64,000 nt of DNA from an uncultured Chryseobacterium sp. (GTDB taxonomy: Bacteria > Bacteroidota > Bacteroidia > Flavobacteriales > Weeksellaceae): the NCBI GenBank assembly GCA_913778505.1, contig CAJYWD010000036.1, positions 248,001 through 312,000 of the forward strand. Direction: 5' to 3'. Each line of letters begins with the position of its first letter. Position 1 is the first letter of the stretch. Shown in pieces: positions 22,824 through 32,745 of the stretch. A program made the translations under genes and the position numbers. Under the pieces are notes generated by a model. The model ran no database searches and was not told where the DNA came from. It was given only the letters and a program-made list of their open reading frames with translations.

Positions 22824-23753
22824 ATGAAAAAAGATTTCTATCTCACCAGGTACGGCCTCATCATCAAAAGACTGGATCGCTCCCCGGCCACCTATCCGGA
22901 GCTGGAGAGCTACCTTCTCAGCTCTTTTGAGTTTCAGGATGCCAATATCAGCACCTATTCTATCCGTACCCTGCAGAGAGATATTAAAGATATAGCCAAT
23001 CTTTTCAACTTCGATATTCATAACAAAAAGAAAGGTGATAACCGTTATTACATAGAAAGCCGCCCCGTGATGGAAGTAGACGAGTACAACCAGCGTCTGT
23101 TAGAATCTTTCCAGATCATGAATGCCGTCAATTCTCAGCCCGATCTTGCTCAGTTTGTCTATCCCGAGACCCGCACACCACGGGGGATTCAGAACTTTTA
23201 TGACCTCCTTTTTGCCATCAGGAACAAGAGAATTCTGGAATTCCAACATTTCAAATACAAAGACCAAAGCATTACTTCCAGAAAAGTTCATCCTTACGCC
23301 CTCAAAGAGTCCAAAGACCGCTGGTATCTTATCGCTTTAGATACCAGAGATGAGAAACTGAAGGCCTTCGGTCTGGATCGTATCAGCGACCTGGAGGTGA
23401 GTAAAGCTGGCTTCAAACTCGGGCAGAAATTTAATTTGAAGGATCACTTCAGAAATGCTTTTGGTATTATGAATCTGGAAGAAGAGCCGGAAAAAGTCGT
23501 CATCAAGTCTACCAGAGAGCAGGCAGAATATCTCAAGAGTTCTCCGCTTCATCATTCCCAGCAGATCGAGAAGGAAACGGAAAAATCCGTTTATTTTACT
23601 TACGATCTCTATCCCACGTATGATTTCATACAGGAGATTCTGTCATACGGCAATCAGGTGAAGGTCATCCAGCCCAAAAGTCTGGTGGAACAGATCAAAG
23701 AAACCCTTAAGCAGAGCTTTCAGCAGTACGACGATCCTTTATCAGATCAATAA
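22824..23753 (+). CDS. WYL-domain transcriptional regulator
   Basis: The 309-residue protein has an N-terminal winged-helix DNA-binding region (residues about 1-75, with ISTYSIRTLQRDIKDI as the recognition part). A WYL ligand-sensing domain spans about 130-220, with RKVHPYALKESKDRWYLIAL and FGLDRISDLEV, and a WCX-like C-terminal region follows. WYL proteins sense nucleic acids or nucleotides in several systems and often regulate DNA-damage or phage-defence genes. The gene lies 1.1 kb outside the island but has the same operator-promoter as three island genes, so it is the best candidate for their regulator. Base composition is like the chromosome, unlike the toxin genes. Confidence 0.93.
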   Translation: MKKDFYLTRYGLIIKRLDRSPATYPELESYLLSSFEFQDANISTYSIRTLQRDIKDIANLFNFDIHNKKKGDNRYYIESRPVMEVDEYNQRLLESFQIMNAVNSQPDLAQFVYPETRTPRGIQNFYDLLFAIRNKRILEFQHFKYKDQSITSRKVHPYALKESKDRWYLIALDTRDEKLKAFGLDRISDLEVSKAGFKLGQKFNLKDHFRNAFGIMNLEEEPEKVVIKSTREQAEYLKSSPLHHSQQIEKETEKSVYFTYDLYPTYDFIQEILSYGNQVKVIQPKSLVEQIKETLKQSFQQYDDPLSDQ

Positions 23754-23799
23754 TTTCCGTTTTCAATTCATTGGGCACTTTTCCATTCTCAAAAATTGT

Positions 23800-23807
23800 T
23801 ATATTTG
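23800..23807 (+). promoter_or_regulatory. -7 box of the GH3 gene, almost leaderless
   Basis: TATATTTG ends 6 bases before the ATG at 23814. With the usual distance to the start site the transcript would have at most a few bases of leader. Confidence 0.6.
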
Positions 23808-23813
23808 TGAAGC

Positions 23814-25331
23814 ATGGCAACGAAAGCACTTTTCAACTCGGTGGTCAATTGGTTTATCCTTCAGCGGATGGATCAGATCAGACGTTTTATCAAGTATCCC
23901 AAAGAGACGCAGGAAGGGCTCCTGTTCTCCCAGCTCTTCCATGCCGAGGAAACCGAGTACGGACAGAAATACGGATTTAGTTCAATAGCCAATTACCGGG
24001 ACTTTCAGAAAAAAGTTCCCATCGTCTGCTACGAAGACTTTGAACCCTACATCGAGAAAGCCCGGCAGGGACAGAAGGACGTCTTCTGGCCGGGTATCAT
24101 CCGCCAGTTTGCCAAATCTTCCGGCACCACCAATGCCAAGAGCAAATACATCCCCATCACTGATGAAAGCCTGGAAGACTGTCATTACAAAGCAGGAAAA
24201 GACATGGTGGCGCTCTACGTCAATAACCATCCGGAAAGTGAGCTCTTTCAGCATAAAAACCTTCGTCTTGGCGGCAGTGCAGAGATGTATCAGGATTTCA
24301 ATACCAAGTTTGGAGATCTCTCCGCCATTCTCATTGAGAATCTTCCGTTTTGGGTAGAGATCATCAATACGCCAAGCAAAAAAGTCTCCCTGATGTCCGA
24401 GTGGGAAAGCAAGATGAAAGCGATCATTACCGAGGTGAAGAACGAGGATGTCGGCAGTCTCACAGGCGTTCCCAGCTGGATGATGGTGCTTCTGCAGAGA
24501 ACCTTGCAGGAAACGGGCAGAAGTAACATCGGCGAACTATGGCCTAATTTGGAAGTCTTCTTCCATGGTGGCATCAGTTTCAAGCCTTATAAAAATCAAT
24601 ACAAAGAACTCATCGGGAAGAAAATCCGTTACTACGAGATTTACAATGCCTCGGAAGGCTTTTTTGCCATTCAGGATCAGCACGGCAGCGATGAGATGCT
24701 GCTCATGTTGGATTACGGAATTTTCTACGAGTTCATTCCAATGGATCAATATTACGAAGGAAGCAGGGAAGCCATTCCGATTTCCGAAGTAGAAGTGGAT
24801 AAGAACTACGCAGTCGTTATCACTACCAATGGCGGATTGTGGCGTTATCTCATCGGCGATACAGTCCGATTTACTTCTGTGAATCCTTATCGGATCAAAA
24901 TCTCGGGAAGGACCAAACATTATATCAATGCCTTTGGCGAAGAACTGATGATCGATAATGTGGAAAGTGCGCTGAAGATTACCTGCGACCAGCTGAACAG
25001 CAGCATTTCCGATTACACCGGTGCGCCGGTATTTATGACCAGCGGGAGTAAAGGCTGCCACGAGTGGTTATTCGAATTCACCAAAAAACCGAGTTGTATG
25101 AACGAGTTTGCCGAAGTCTTCGACAAAACACTCAAGACCTTAAACTCCGATTATGAGGCCAAGCGATACAACGATATTACGCTGAGAAAACCAATCGTCC
25201 ATTCTGCCAAGGCTAATCTGTTTTATGAATGGATGGCAAGCCGCGGAAAATTAGGAGGTCAGAATAAAGTGCCCAGACTCAGCAATGACCGCCAATACAT
25301 AGATCCGCTTCTGGAGCTTAATCAGAATTAA
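23814..25331 (+). CDS. GH3-family acyl-acid-amido synthetase-like protein
   Basis: GH3 enzymes are adenylate-forming ligases; plant members join amino acids to auxin or jasmonate, and the bacterial substrates are mostly unknown. The ATP-binding motif AKSSGTTNAKSKYIP is near residue 99. The second motif YNASEGFFAIQD is near 278, and GLWRYLIGDTVRF and INAFGEELM follow. The 505-residue length is typical for Bacteroidetes members. Its stop codon lies 3 bases from the convergent recN stop, and no terminator is seen between them. Confidence 0.9.
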   Translation: MATKALFNSVVNWFILQRMDQIRRFIKYPKETQEGLLFSQLFHAEETEYGQKYGFSSIANYRDFQKKVPIVCYEDFEPYIEKARQGQKDVFWPGIIRQFAKSSGTTNAKSKYIPITDESLEDCHYKAGKDMVALYVNNHPESELFQHKNLRLGGSAEMYQDFNTKFGDLSAILIENLPFWVEIINTPSKKVSLMSEWESKMKAIITEVKNEDVGSLTGVPSWMMVLLQRTLQETGRSNIGELWPNLEVFFHGGISFKPYKNQYKELIGKKIRYYEIYNASEGFFAIQDQHGSDEMLLMLDYGIFYEFIPMDQYYEGSREAIPISEVEVDKNYAVVITTNGGLWRYLIGDTVRFTSVNPYRIKISGRTKHYINAFGEELMIDNVESALKITCDQLNSSISDYTGAPVFMTSGSKGCHEWLFEFTKKPSCMNEFAEVFDKTLKTLNSDYEAKRYNDITLRKPIVHSAKANLFYEWMASRGKLGGQNKVPRLSNDRQYIDPLLELNQN

Positions 25332-25334
25332 TTG

Positions 25335-26984
25335 TTATCCGATAAGTTCCTTGGCTTGAGAAATGGCGGCTTCGGTAATTTTGGATCCCGAGATCAGCTG
25401 TGCAATTTCGTTCAGCTTTTCCGCATCCGTCAGTTTTACAATTGTAGTTTTGGTGACCGCATTTTCATCAAATTTCACCACCTTGTAATTATCATTACCC
25501 TTCGCAGCTACCTGCGCCAGGTGCGTAATAACGATGAGCTGAAGGTCGTCCGACATTTCCTGCATCAGTTTCCCCATTTCCTCCGCAATTCTTCCCGAGA
25601 CGCCGGTATCAATTTCATCAAGGATCAGCGTTGGCAGCGCATTATTCTCTGCCATGATTTTCTTAATGGCCAGCATCACCCGCGAGCGTTCTCCTCCGGA
25701 AACGGCACTTTGAATAGGTTTCAGCGGAAATCCCGAATTGGCCTGAAACAGGATCTGAATCTGGTTTTTCCCGTGCAGGTTAAAAGCTGCGGCATCACCG
25801 ATCTCTATTTTAAGAACTGCTTTTTCCAGACCCAATTTCTGAAAAATAGATTGAGCCTTTTGCTCCAGCTCACCGGAGAATTTTCTTCTCTGATCGGAGA
25901 GTTTGCGGCTCAGCGTATTCAGTTTTACTTCCAGCTGAATCAGCCTGTTTTCCGCAGAAGCAATATCATTCTCGATGGTATCCAATGAGCTTTGACCAGC
26001 TGCCAACTCATCTCTCAGCAAGATGAGGTCTTCTACACTATCTGCTTGATGTTTCAGAAACAGGGCATTGATCTTGTTGATGGCCGATAAGAGCTGCTGG
26101 AGAAGTACCGGATTGATTTCCAGATTCTCCGCCTTATCTTCCATGTCGGAAGTGATATCTTTGATTTCCAGATAAGCCGCCTCCAGCCGCTGGCTCAGTT
26201 CCAGGTAATCCGGTGAAAGTTCCGATAATCTTGACATCTTGTTTTTAACGTCGAAAATGCCGGACAAAACCCCGAACTCCTCTGCGTTGAGTTTGGATAA
26301 CGATTGAGAAAGCTGCTCACCAATCTGATCGGCATTCTCCTGGATGTTCAGTTGGTTTTGAAGATCCTCGAAATCCAGGTTGTCCAGGTCGGCTTCCTGT
26401 AATTCAGTGAGCAGAAAATTCTTATAATCAGATTCTTTATTGCTCTCGGCGAGACGTTTTTTCAGATTTTCAAGGTCTCTTTTTGTTTTTTGATAATCGC
26501 TGAAAACAGATTGATAGTCTGTCAGCAGCATTTGATTTTTGGCTAGGCCGTCCAAGATGCCAAACTGGAACGATTCTGTGAAGAGATTGGAAGTCTCAAA
26601 CTGAGAATGGATATCAATCAGCCGGGAAGACAGCATTCTGAGGATGTCAAGCGTCACGGGAACATCGTTGATAAAGGCTCGGGATTTTCCCCCGGCTGAT
26701 ATTTCCCGCCGGATGATGGTATGCTCTTCAAAGTCGAGATCATTCTCATCAAAAAAACTCCTGAAATCTTCACTGATTACAAACTCAGTTTCTACAACAC
26801 TTTTGGCGTCGTTTTTCACAAAAGATTTAGCATCAGCCCGCTCGCCCATGATTAGTCGCAGGGCGCCGAGAATAATAGATTTTCCTGCCCCGGTCTCGCC
26901 GGTAATGACTTGAAGACCTTTTTTGAGGTCAATGTCCAGGCGATCGATCAGTGCAAAATTTTGTATAAAAATTCTTGAAAGCAT
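25335..26984 (-). CDS. recN: DNA repair protein RecN
   Basis: RecN is an SMC-like ATPase that acts early in repair of double-strand breaks. The N-terminal Walker A GETGAGKSIILGAL is near residue 29. Long coiled-coil stretches lie at about 150-350, the ABC signature SGGERSRVML follows near 430, and Walker B TLILDEIDTGVSG near 460. The 549-residue length is normal. It is the last gene of a minus-strand run with bamD, omega, coaBC and DUF4835, a conserved order in Flavobacteriia. Confidence 0.97.
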   Translation of the reverse strand: MLSRIFIQNFALIDRLDIDLKKGLQVITGETGAGKSIILGALRLIMGERADAKSFVKNDAKSVVETEFVISEDFRSFFDENDLDFEEHTIIRREISAGGKSRAFINDVPVTLDILRMLSSRLIDIHSQFETSNLFTESFQFGILDGLAKNQMLLTDYQSVFSDYQKTKRDLENLKKRLAESNKESDYKNFLLTELQEADLDNLDFEDLQNQLNIQENADQIGEQLSQSLSKLNAEEFGVLSGIFDVKNKMSRLSELSPDYLELSQRLEAAYLEIKDITSDMEDKAENLEINPVLLQQLLSAINKINALFLKHQADSVEDLILLRDELAAGQSSLDTIENDIASAENRLIQLEVKLNTLSRKLSDQRRKFSGELEQKAQSIFQKLGLEKAVLKIEIGDAAAFNLHGKNQIQILFQANSGFPLKPIQSAVSGGERSRVMLAIKKIMAENNALPTLILDEIDTGVSGRIAEEMGKLMQEMSDDLQLIVITHLAQVAAKGNDNYKVVKFDENAVTKTTIVKLTDAEKLNEIAQLISGSKITEAAISQAKELIG

Positions 26985-27018
26985 TTTTAATTATTAATTG
27001 TCAATGGTTAATTAATAA

Positions 27019-27933
27019 TTATTTCCACTTATCCCACTTGGAATCAATATCTTTAGGAGACAGCGTGCTCATAAGGCTTTTCAGTTCGCTGATGTTCACA
27101 GAAGCGTTGTTGCCACTGTTGAAGATGTTGAAAATCTCTGTGCTTTTGGTTTCCAGAAATACACTGATGGGATAGTTCATCTGGAAATTATTTTCATAAA
27201 ATTTAAGCTGCATCAGCGCTTCGGCAATGGTTTTCTTGGCAGGATTCTGATCCGGCTTGGCCAGATTGTCCAGTCCGGCTCTGTGGTAAGTGTAATACAC
27301 GGTTCGCAGTGTAGAGGTATTTTCATTTTGCAAACCTGCAATGAGAGCACCACGGTTACGCTGATTTTCCAAGACATTCCAGCCGGAATAGTTTTGGTTC
27401 TGAGCGTTCTGCGATATTTTAAAAGCCTTGTCAAACCATGGCTGTCCCCCTTTCAGCTGAAAACTGTCGCCATCGTAGCCAAGGATCAGATAAACATAGA
27501 AACTCACAACGTCTATCAGGTTTTTGCCGGAGAATTGTCTTTCGTTAAAGATGAGGTTCTCATTTTCATTATATTCAAATGAAAAACTGGTGTCGTTGAT
27601 GTTCATCAGCGGAGATTCATACTGGGAATTAAAAACCGGTCTGGTGGCCTGCACCACAAGAGTTCCCTTGAAAGAATTATTGCTGAGACGTTCCGAAATG
27701 ACCATTGCAAAATTACATTTGATCTTCTCGAAATTCTGGAGTTTTTTGCCTGTCCAGCTGGTATTGTTAATAAAATCGCGCAATGATTTTTCCAGTGTGC
27801 GGAAAACCTGTGTGTTGCTGCCTTCTATCTGCTGGTTATTGATCTGGATTGTAGCGAGCAGTTCCTGTGCTGACCATGTCTGAGCCACGAAGACAATGCA
27901 GAGAATATAGATTAATTTTTTCATGAGCGTCAA
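27019..27933 (-). CDS. DUF4835 family exported protein
   Basis: The 304-residue protein has a cleavable signal peptide (KKLIYILCIVFVAQTWSAQ). The start may be the ATG at 27924 rather than 27933. DUF4835 proteins occur almost only in Bacteroidetes, between coaBC and recN, and their function is unknown. Typical segments here are LLATIQINNQQIEGSN, FEYNENENLIFNERQ, VVSFYVYLILGYDGDSF and GGQPWFDKAF. The product is probably periplasmic or attached to the outer membrane. Confidence 0.9.
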   Translation of the reverse strand: MTLMKKLIYILCIVFVAQTWSAQELLATIQINNQQIEGSNTQVFRTLEKSLRDFINNTSWTGKKLQNFEKIKCNFAMVISERLSNNSFKGTLVVQATRPVFNSQYESPLMNINDTSFSFEYNENENLIFNERQFSGKNLIDVVSFYVYLILGYDGDSFQLKGGQPWFDKAFKISQNAQNQNYSGWNVLENQRNRGALIAGLQNENTSTLRTVYYTYHRAGLDNLAKPDQNPAKKTIAEALMQLKFYENNFQMNYPISVFLETKSTEIFNIFNSGNNASVNISELKSLMSTLSPKDIDSKWDKWK

Positions 27934-28026
27934 TAGATTTGTAAAAATAAGGAATTCCCCGACTTATGGAAGAGAAAACTTAGACAAACTTGCCATTAAA
28001 GTATAACGGAGAATCCGGGTTGTTTC

Positions 28027-29220
28027 TTACAATTTTTCCGCAACAAAATCCAAAATGTCACGTGCCACTTCTTCTTTGGATTTTAAAGAGAAGGAACGTT
28101 CTTCCGTACGGGTAAAGATTGTCACTTTATTAGTAGCATTGGCAAAGCCTGCACCTTCGTCTCTTAGTGAATTAAGGACAATCATATCCAGATTTTTTTT
28201 CACCAGTTTAGCTTTCGCATTAGTTTCCTCATTCTGCGTCTCGAGGGCAAATCCGACTAGAAACTGGTGTGTTTTCTGCTCGCCCATGATCCTCAAAATG
28301 TCTTTATTTTTAATCAGTTCGATGCTGAGTTCGCTCTCATCTTTTTTGATTTTTTCGGTGGCTTTCACTTTCGGGGTATAATCGGCGACGGCGGCGCTCA
28401 TGATAGCCACATCTGAGTCTTGATAATATTTAAAAACCTCGTCAAACATTTCCTGGGCAGATGTCACGCGGTAGATTTTGATATTGGGATGATCCGCCTG
28501 CTGAGAGGACGGACCGGAAATGAGGATGACTTCTGCGCCTCGCCGTGCGGCTTCTTTTGCAAGGTCGAATCCCATTTTGCCAGAAGAATGATTCCCGATG
28601 AAGCGCACAGGATCAATGTTTTCGTAAGTAGGTCCGGCAGTGATCAGAAATCTTTTGCCGGTGAATGCTGAGGTATGCTTAGAGAATTGGTCTTCAACCG
28701 TTCTGAAAATGGTTTCCAGCTCCGCCAATCTGCCTTGACCCACAAGACCACTTGCCAGCTCGCCAACTTCTGCCGGGATAATCTGGTGTCCGAATTCTTC
28801 CAGTGTCCGGAGATTTTTTGCTACCGCGGGATGCACGTACATGTCCAGATCCATGGCCGGAGCAATGATGACTGGGCATTTCGCAGACATATAAACTGCC
28901 ATAAGGAAGTTGTCGCAGAGGCCGTAAGCCATTTTAGCAAGCGTATTGGCTGTGCATGGCGCCATCAGGATCAAGTCTGCCCACAAGGCCAGCTCCACAT
29001 GATTGTTCCAGGTTTTATGGTCATCGTAAAAATCGGTGTAGACTTTATTTTTCGAAAGCGTGGACAGTGTCAATGGCGAGATAAAATCTGTGGCAGAATG
29101 CGTCATGATCACCCGCACGTCTGCGCCCGCCTTTATAAAATCACGAACCAGATAATTCATTTTGTAGGCGGCGATTCCGCCGGTGATGCCAAGAATGATT
29201 TTTTTGCCTTGCAAACTCAT
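28027..29220 (-). CDS. coaBC: Bifunctional phosphopantothenoylcysteine decarboxylase / phosphopantothenate-cysteine ligase
   Basis: CoaBC carries out two consecutive steps of coenzyme A synthesis. The N-terminal flavin-binding CoaC half starts GKKIILGITGGIAAYK and contains the NHVELALWADL (catalytic His) and APAMDLDM segments. The CoaB half begins near residue 185 with ITAGPTYENIDPVRFIGNHS and holds the AAVADYTPK motif. The length of 397 residues is normal. It lies between the omega gene and DUF4835 on the minus strand. Confidence 0.96.
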   Translation of the reverse strand: MSLQGKKIILGITGGIAAYKMNYLVRDFIKAGADVRVIMTHSATDFISPLTLSTLSKNKVYTDFYDDHKTWNNHVELALWADLILMAPCTANTLAKMAYGLCDNFLMAVYMSAKCPVIIAPAMDLDMYVHPAVAKNLRTLEEFGHQIIPAEVGELASGLVGQGRLAELETIFRTVEDQFSKHTSAFTGKRFLITAGPTYENIDPVRFIGNHSSGKMGFDLAKEAARRGAEVILISGPSSQQADHPNIKIYRVTSAQEMFDEVFKYYQDSDVAIMSAAVADYTPKVKATEKIKKDESELSIELIKNKDILRIMGEQKTHQFLVGFALETQNEETNAKAKLVKKNLDMIVLNSLRDEGAGFANATNKVTIFTRTEERSFSLKSKEEVARDILDFVAEKL

Positions 29221-29263
29221 GAACTGATGATTTTATGGACGAAAGTATTAATAATTTTGATAA

Positions 29264-29290
29264 CAAAAAAACCGCCCTGTTGTAAGGCGG
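29264..29290 (-). terminator. Terminator between the omega gene and coaBC
   Basis: On the minus strand CCGCCTT pairs with AGGGCGG-type sequence and is followed by a T run (plus-strand A run at 29264-29271). Confidence 0.75.
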
Positions 29291-29312
29291 CTGATATGTC
29301 TGGGCTTAAGAA

Positions 29313-29636
29313 TTATTTTCTTTCCTCCGTTTTTCTGAAGTAGATGTCTTCATCCATCCATTCCTGGATTGCAATAGAAGTCGGTTTTGGAAGTTTTTCG
29401 TAATGTTTGGAGATCTCGATCTGCTCTCTGTTTTCGAAAACTTCTTCCAAAGTAGAGTTGTGCACGGCAAATTCATCCAATTTCCCATGAAGCTCGGAGC
29501 GGATCTCAGCGTTGATCTGTTCTGCTCTTTTACCCATGATTACGATGGCTTCATAGATGCTGCCAACTTTTTCCTCGATTTTATCTTTGTCGTAAGTGAT
29601 TGTACTTACTTCAGCTTTTGTATCTTTAACACTCAT
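29313..29636 (-). CDS. rpoZ: RNA polymerase omega subunit, Rpb6-like Bacteroidetes type
   Basis: The 107-residue product matches the Bacteroidetes omega family, which is distinct from proteobacterial RpoZ. Conserved stretches are GSIYEAIVIMGKRAEQINAE (residues about 26-45), EVFENREQIEISKHYEKLPK and IQEWMDEDIYF. Omega helps assemble the beta' subunit. The next gene downstream is coaBC, as in many members of the phylum, and bamD lies upstream. Confidence 0.9.
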   Translation of the reverse strand: MSVKDTKAEVSTITYDKDKIEEKVGSIYEAIVIMGKRAEQINAEIRSELHGKLDEFAVHNSTLEEVFENREQIEISKHYEKLPKPTSIAIQEWMDEDIYFRKTEERK

Positions 29637-29672
29637 TGGGCGAAATTATTTTTGAGAATGCAAATATAGTAA

Positions 29673-30665
29673 TTATCTTTTGAATTTGAAAGTAGCCTGA
29701 GGCTCAGGAGAATTGATTTTGGCGCTGTCTCTTCTGGTCTGCTCCGCGGCATCCTCCATTTTCAGCTGATTTTTTTCCTGTGCGATTTCTTTTTTCTCGT
29801 TTTCTTTAGCTTCAGCGTTTTTTACTTTGGCCTCGTATTCTGCTTTACGCTTTTCTACTTCCTGCTGCACTTTTGCGAATTTCACTTTCTCGTCTTCCAG
29901 TTTGGCGTAAAGATCATTGGCAGTCTTGGCATAATCGGTGTTTGGAAGTTCGTTTGCCACTCTTTTGGCATACGCTGCAGCTGCATCCAGTCTTTCTTTT
30001 TTAAGGTCATAAATAGAATTGACGGCCAGCTCGTATCTGGATTTTAAAATGATGTCGTAGATCTGAGGTCTGAGTTTGGTAGCAGGAAAATCTTCCAGGA
30101 CATTTTCGAAAGCCACGGTTGCGGCTTTGTATTCTGCCATCTTATAATATTGTCTGGCGTTTTCGTATGCTTTGAATTCCAGTTTGTAACCCAGTTCGTC
30201 AATCATCTGTGTAATGTTTTTGGAACGTTCGGAGTCCGGATATTCATTGATGAAATTCTGAAGTTCTGTGATGGCAGATTCTGTGTTGCTCTGATCCAGG
30301 TTATAGTCCAGTGAACCTTCATAATAGCACAGTGCGGAGAAATAGGCTGCTTCCTCTTTTCTTGGATCCTGAGGAAAGCTGATCACGAAATTTTTGAACT
30401 GATTGGCTGCCAGTCTGTAATTTTTATCATAATAATTGGCATATGCCGAGTTGAAAACCACATTGGGAGCATCATCTGTACCGGCTACCAGATTGGGCAA
30501 TCTATCATACAATGCCAAAGCATCAGACCATTTTTTCTTGGCAAATTTTTCGTTGGCGACCTTCAGGATAAAATCCTTATCGGCGCTTTTCATTGCTCTA
30601 TCCATTTCTGTTTTGCAGGACAACAAAACCACCGACAGCATCAGCAAACTAAGATATTTCTTCAT
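29673..30665 (-). CDS. bamD: Outer membrane assembly lipoprotein BamD
   Basis: BamD is the TPR-rich lipoprotein of the BAM complex, which folds beta-barrel proteins into the outer membrane. The signal peptide ends in the lipobox VLLSC, with the acylated Cys at residue 17. TPR-type helices follow (YANYYDKNYRLAANQFKNF, AAYFSALCYYEGSL, INEYPDSERSKN). After residue 260 there is a charged coiled coil rich in Lys and Glu, then a C-terminal QATFKFKR. The 330 residues exceed the roughly 245 of E. coli BamD because of that tail. Confidence 0.92.
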   Translation of the reverse strand: MKKYLSLLMLSVVLLSCKTEMDRAMKSADKDFILKVANEKFAKKKWSDALALYDRLPNLVAGTDDAPNVVFNSAYANYYDKNYRLAANQFKNFVISFPQDPRKEEAAYFSALCYYEGSLDYNLDQSNTESAITELQNFINEYPDSERSKNITQMIDELGYKLEFKAYENARQYYKMAEYKAATVAFENVLEDFPATKLRPQIYDIILKSRYELAVNSIYDLKKERLDAAAAYAKRVANELPNTDYAKTANDLYAKLEDEKVKFAKVQQEVEKRKAEYEAKVKNAEAKENEKKEIAQEKNQLKMEDAAEQTRRDSAKINSPEPQATFKFKR

Positions 30666-30709
30666 AACAATCGTCAGAATATTCTTTAATGTTGAATATT
30701 AATAATCTG

Positions 30710-30717
30710 CAAAAATA
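30710..30717 (-). promoter_or_regulatory. -7 box of bamD
   Basis: The minus strand reads TATTTTTG followed by CA, 45 bases before the bamD start. Confidence 0.62.
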
Positions 30718-30860
30718 AAACATTTTTCCTCATTCTCTTTTTTTTATGAAAGATTAACGTTTATCAGCGTATTGCAAAGCTGTTGTGTGTTATGCAGGAA
30801 TTAATTTTGTGTGCAATCTTTATCGTATAATATAGAACTCCAACTTGTTTCAAAAAATTG

Positions 30861-30868
30861 TATTTTTG
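30861..30868 (+). promoter_or_regulatory. -7 box of lepA
   Basis: TATTTTTG followed by CA, 19 bases before the lepA ATG. The 222-base gap 30666-30887 thus holds two divergent promoters. Confidence 0.65.
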
Positions 30869-30887
30869 CAGATTACAAGAATAATCA

Positions 30888-32684
30888 ATGAAGAATATCA
30901 GGAATTTCTGCATCATTGCTCATATCGACCACGGTAAGAGCACATTGGCAGATCGTCTTTTGGAATATACCAACACTGTCTCCCAGAGAGAGCTGCAATC
31001 ACAGACGCTGGACGATATGGATCTGGAGAAGGAACGTGGCATCACGATCAAGTCTCACGCCATCCAGATGGATTACGAATATAAAGGAGAAAAATTTGTT
31101 CTCAATCTAATCGATACGCCGGGACACGTTGATTTTTCTTATGAAGTTTCCCGCTCTATCGCCGCATGCGAAGGTGCGCTTCTGATTGTAGACGCTGCGC
31201 AAAGCATTCAGGCGCAAACGATCAGTAATTTGTATCTGGCGTTGGAAAATGATTTAACCATTATTCCAATTCTTAATAAAATCGACCTTCCTTCTGCCAA
31301 TCCGGAAGAGGTGACGGACGAAATCATGAATCTTATCGGATGTGAATACGAAGATGTTTTAAGAGTTTCCGGAAAAACCGGTGAAGGTGTTCACCATTTG
31401 CTGGAGCAGATTGTGGAAAGAATTCCTGCACCGGTTGGAGATCCGGATGCTCCACTACAGGCTTTGATTTTTGATTCCGTTTACAATCCTTTCCGTGGAA
31501 TTGAAGCATATTTCAAAGTGGTGAACGGAAGTATTTCCAAAAACGAAAAAATTAAATTCTTTGCGACAGGGAAGGAATATGGCGCCGATGAAGTGGGAAC
31601 GTTGAAACTGAAACAAGTTCCTAAGAAAACCATCGGTTGCGGTGATGTAGGTTATTTGGTATCCGGGATCAAGGATGCGCGCGAAGTCAAAGTAGGCGAT
31701 ACGATCACGTCTTTTGAAAAACCCGCTTCCGGCCCTATCGAGGGTTTTGAAGAAGTAAAACCCATGGTATTCGCAGGGATTTATCCCATTGATTCCGAGG
31801 ATTTTGAGGAATTACGATTTTCTCTGGAAAAATTAAGGCTGAATGACGCTTCATTGGTTTTCGAGCCGGAAAGTTCAGCAGCTCTAGGTTTTGGTTTCCG
31901 CTGCGGATTCCTCGGAATGCTTCACATGGAAATCGTTCAGGAACGATTGGATAGAGAGTTCAATATGAACGTTATCACAACGGTCCCGAACGTGTCTTAT
32001 CACGGCTATACCAAAAAAGATCCCGAAACGGTTATTCTTATCAATAATCCTTCAGAAATGATGGATCCAACGACCATGGACCGCGTGGAAGAACCTTTTA
32101 TCAAAGCTTCAATTATCACAAAATCTGATTTTGTTGGGGCTGTGATGACACTTTGTATCGAAAAGCGTGGCGAAATCGTCAACCAAAGTTATCTGACTTC
32201 CGACAGAGTAGAATTGATCTTCAATATGCCTTTGGCCGAAGTAGTTTTCGATTTTTATGACAGACTGAAGTCTATTTCCAAAGGTTATGCGTCCTTCGAT
32301 TATCATCCCATCGGCTTCAGAGCATCTAAGTTGGTGAAAATGGATATTCTGATTAATGGCGATATGGTGGATGCCTTGTCTTCACTGATTCACGATTCCA
32401 ACGCTTATCACATTGGTAAAAAAATGTGTGAAAAACTTCGTGAACTGATTCCGAGACAACAGTTTGATATTGCGGTTCAGGCCGCTTTGGGTACGAAGGT
32501 TATCGCCAGAGAAACGATTAAAGCGTTGAGAAAAGACGTTACTGCAAAATGTTACGGAGGTGATATTTCCAGAAAACGTAAACTTCTTGAGAAACAGAAA
32601 GAAGGTAAGAAAAAGATGAAGCAAATCGGTAGAGTTGAGGTTCCGCAATCAGCGTTTATGGCGGTTTTGAAGCTGAATGATTAA
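30888..32684 (+). CDS. lepA: Elongation factor 4 (back-translocating GTPase LepA)
   Basis: LepA is a ribosome-bound GTPase affecting initiation and translocation. G1 [14 protein letters not shown] is at residues about 10-23, G3 [11 protein letters not shown] near 79 and G4 NKIDLP near 133. The C-terminal LepA-specific domain includes [13 protein letters not shown] and the tail [20 protein letters not shown], which distinguishes LepA from EF-G. The length of 598 residues is standard. It has its own promoter. Confidence 0.97.
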   Translation: MKNIRNFCIIAHIDHGKSTLADRLLEYTNTVSQRELQSQTLDDMDLEKERGITIKSHAIQMDYEYKGEKFVLNLIDTPGHVDFSYEVSRSIAACEGALLIVDAAQSIQAQTISNLYLALENDLTIIPILNKIDLPSANPEEVTDEIMNLIGCEYEDVLRVSGKTGEGVHHLLEQIVERIPAPVGDPDAPLQALIFDSVYNPFRGIEAYFKVVNGSISKNEKIKFFATGKEYGADEVGTLKLKQVPKKTIGCGDVGYLVSGIKDAREVKVGDTITSFEKPASGPIEGFEEVKPMVFAGIYPIDSEDFEELRFSLEKLRLNDASLVFEPESSAALGFGFRCGFLGMLHMEIVQERLDREFNMNVITTVPNVSYHGYTKKDPETVILINNPSEMMDPTTMDRVEEPFIKASIITKSDFVGAVMTLCIEKRGEIVNQSYLTSDRVELIFNMPLAEVVFDFYDRLKSISKGYASFDYHPIGFRASKLVKMDILINGDMVDALSSLIHDSNAYHIGKKMCEKLRELIPRQQFDIAVQAALGTKVIARETIKALRKDVTAKCYGGDISRKRKLLEKQKEGKKKMKQIGRVEVPQSAFMAVLKLND

Positions 32685-32745
32685 GTCGTAGGTTACTTGC
32701 AGAAGCATTTTTTGTAAAAAGAAAATTTATAGAATAAATATTATA

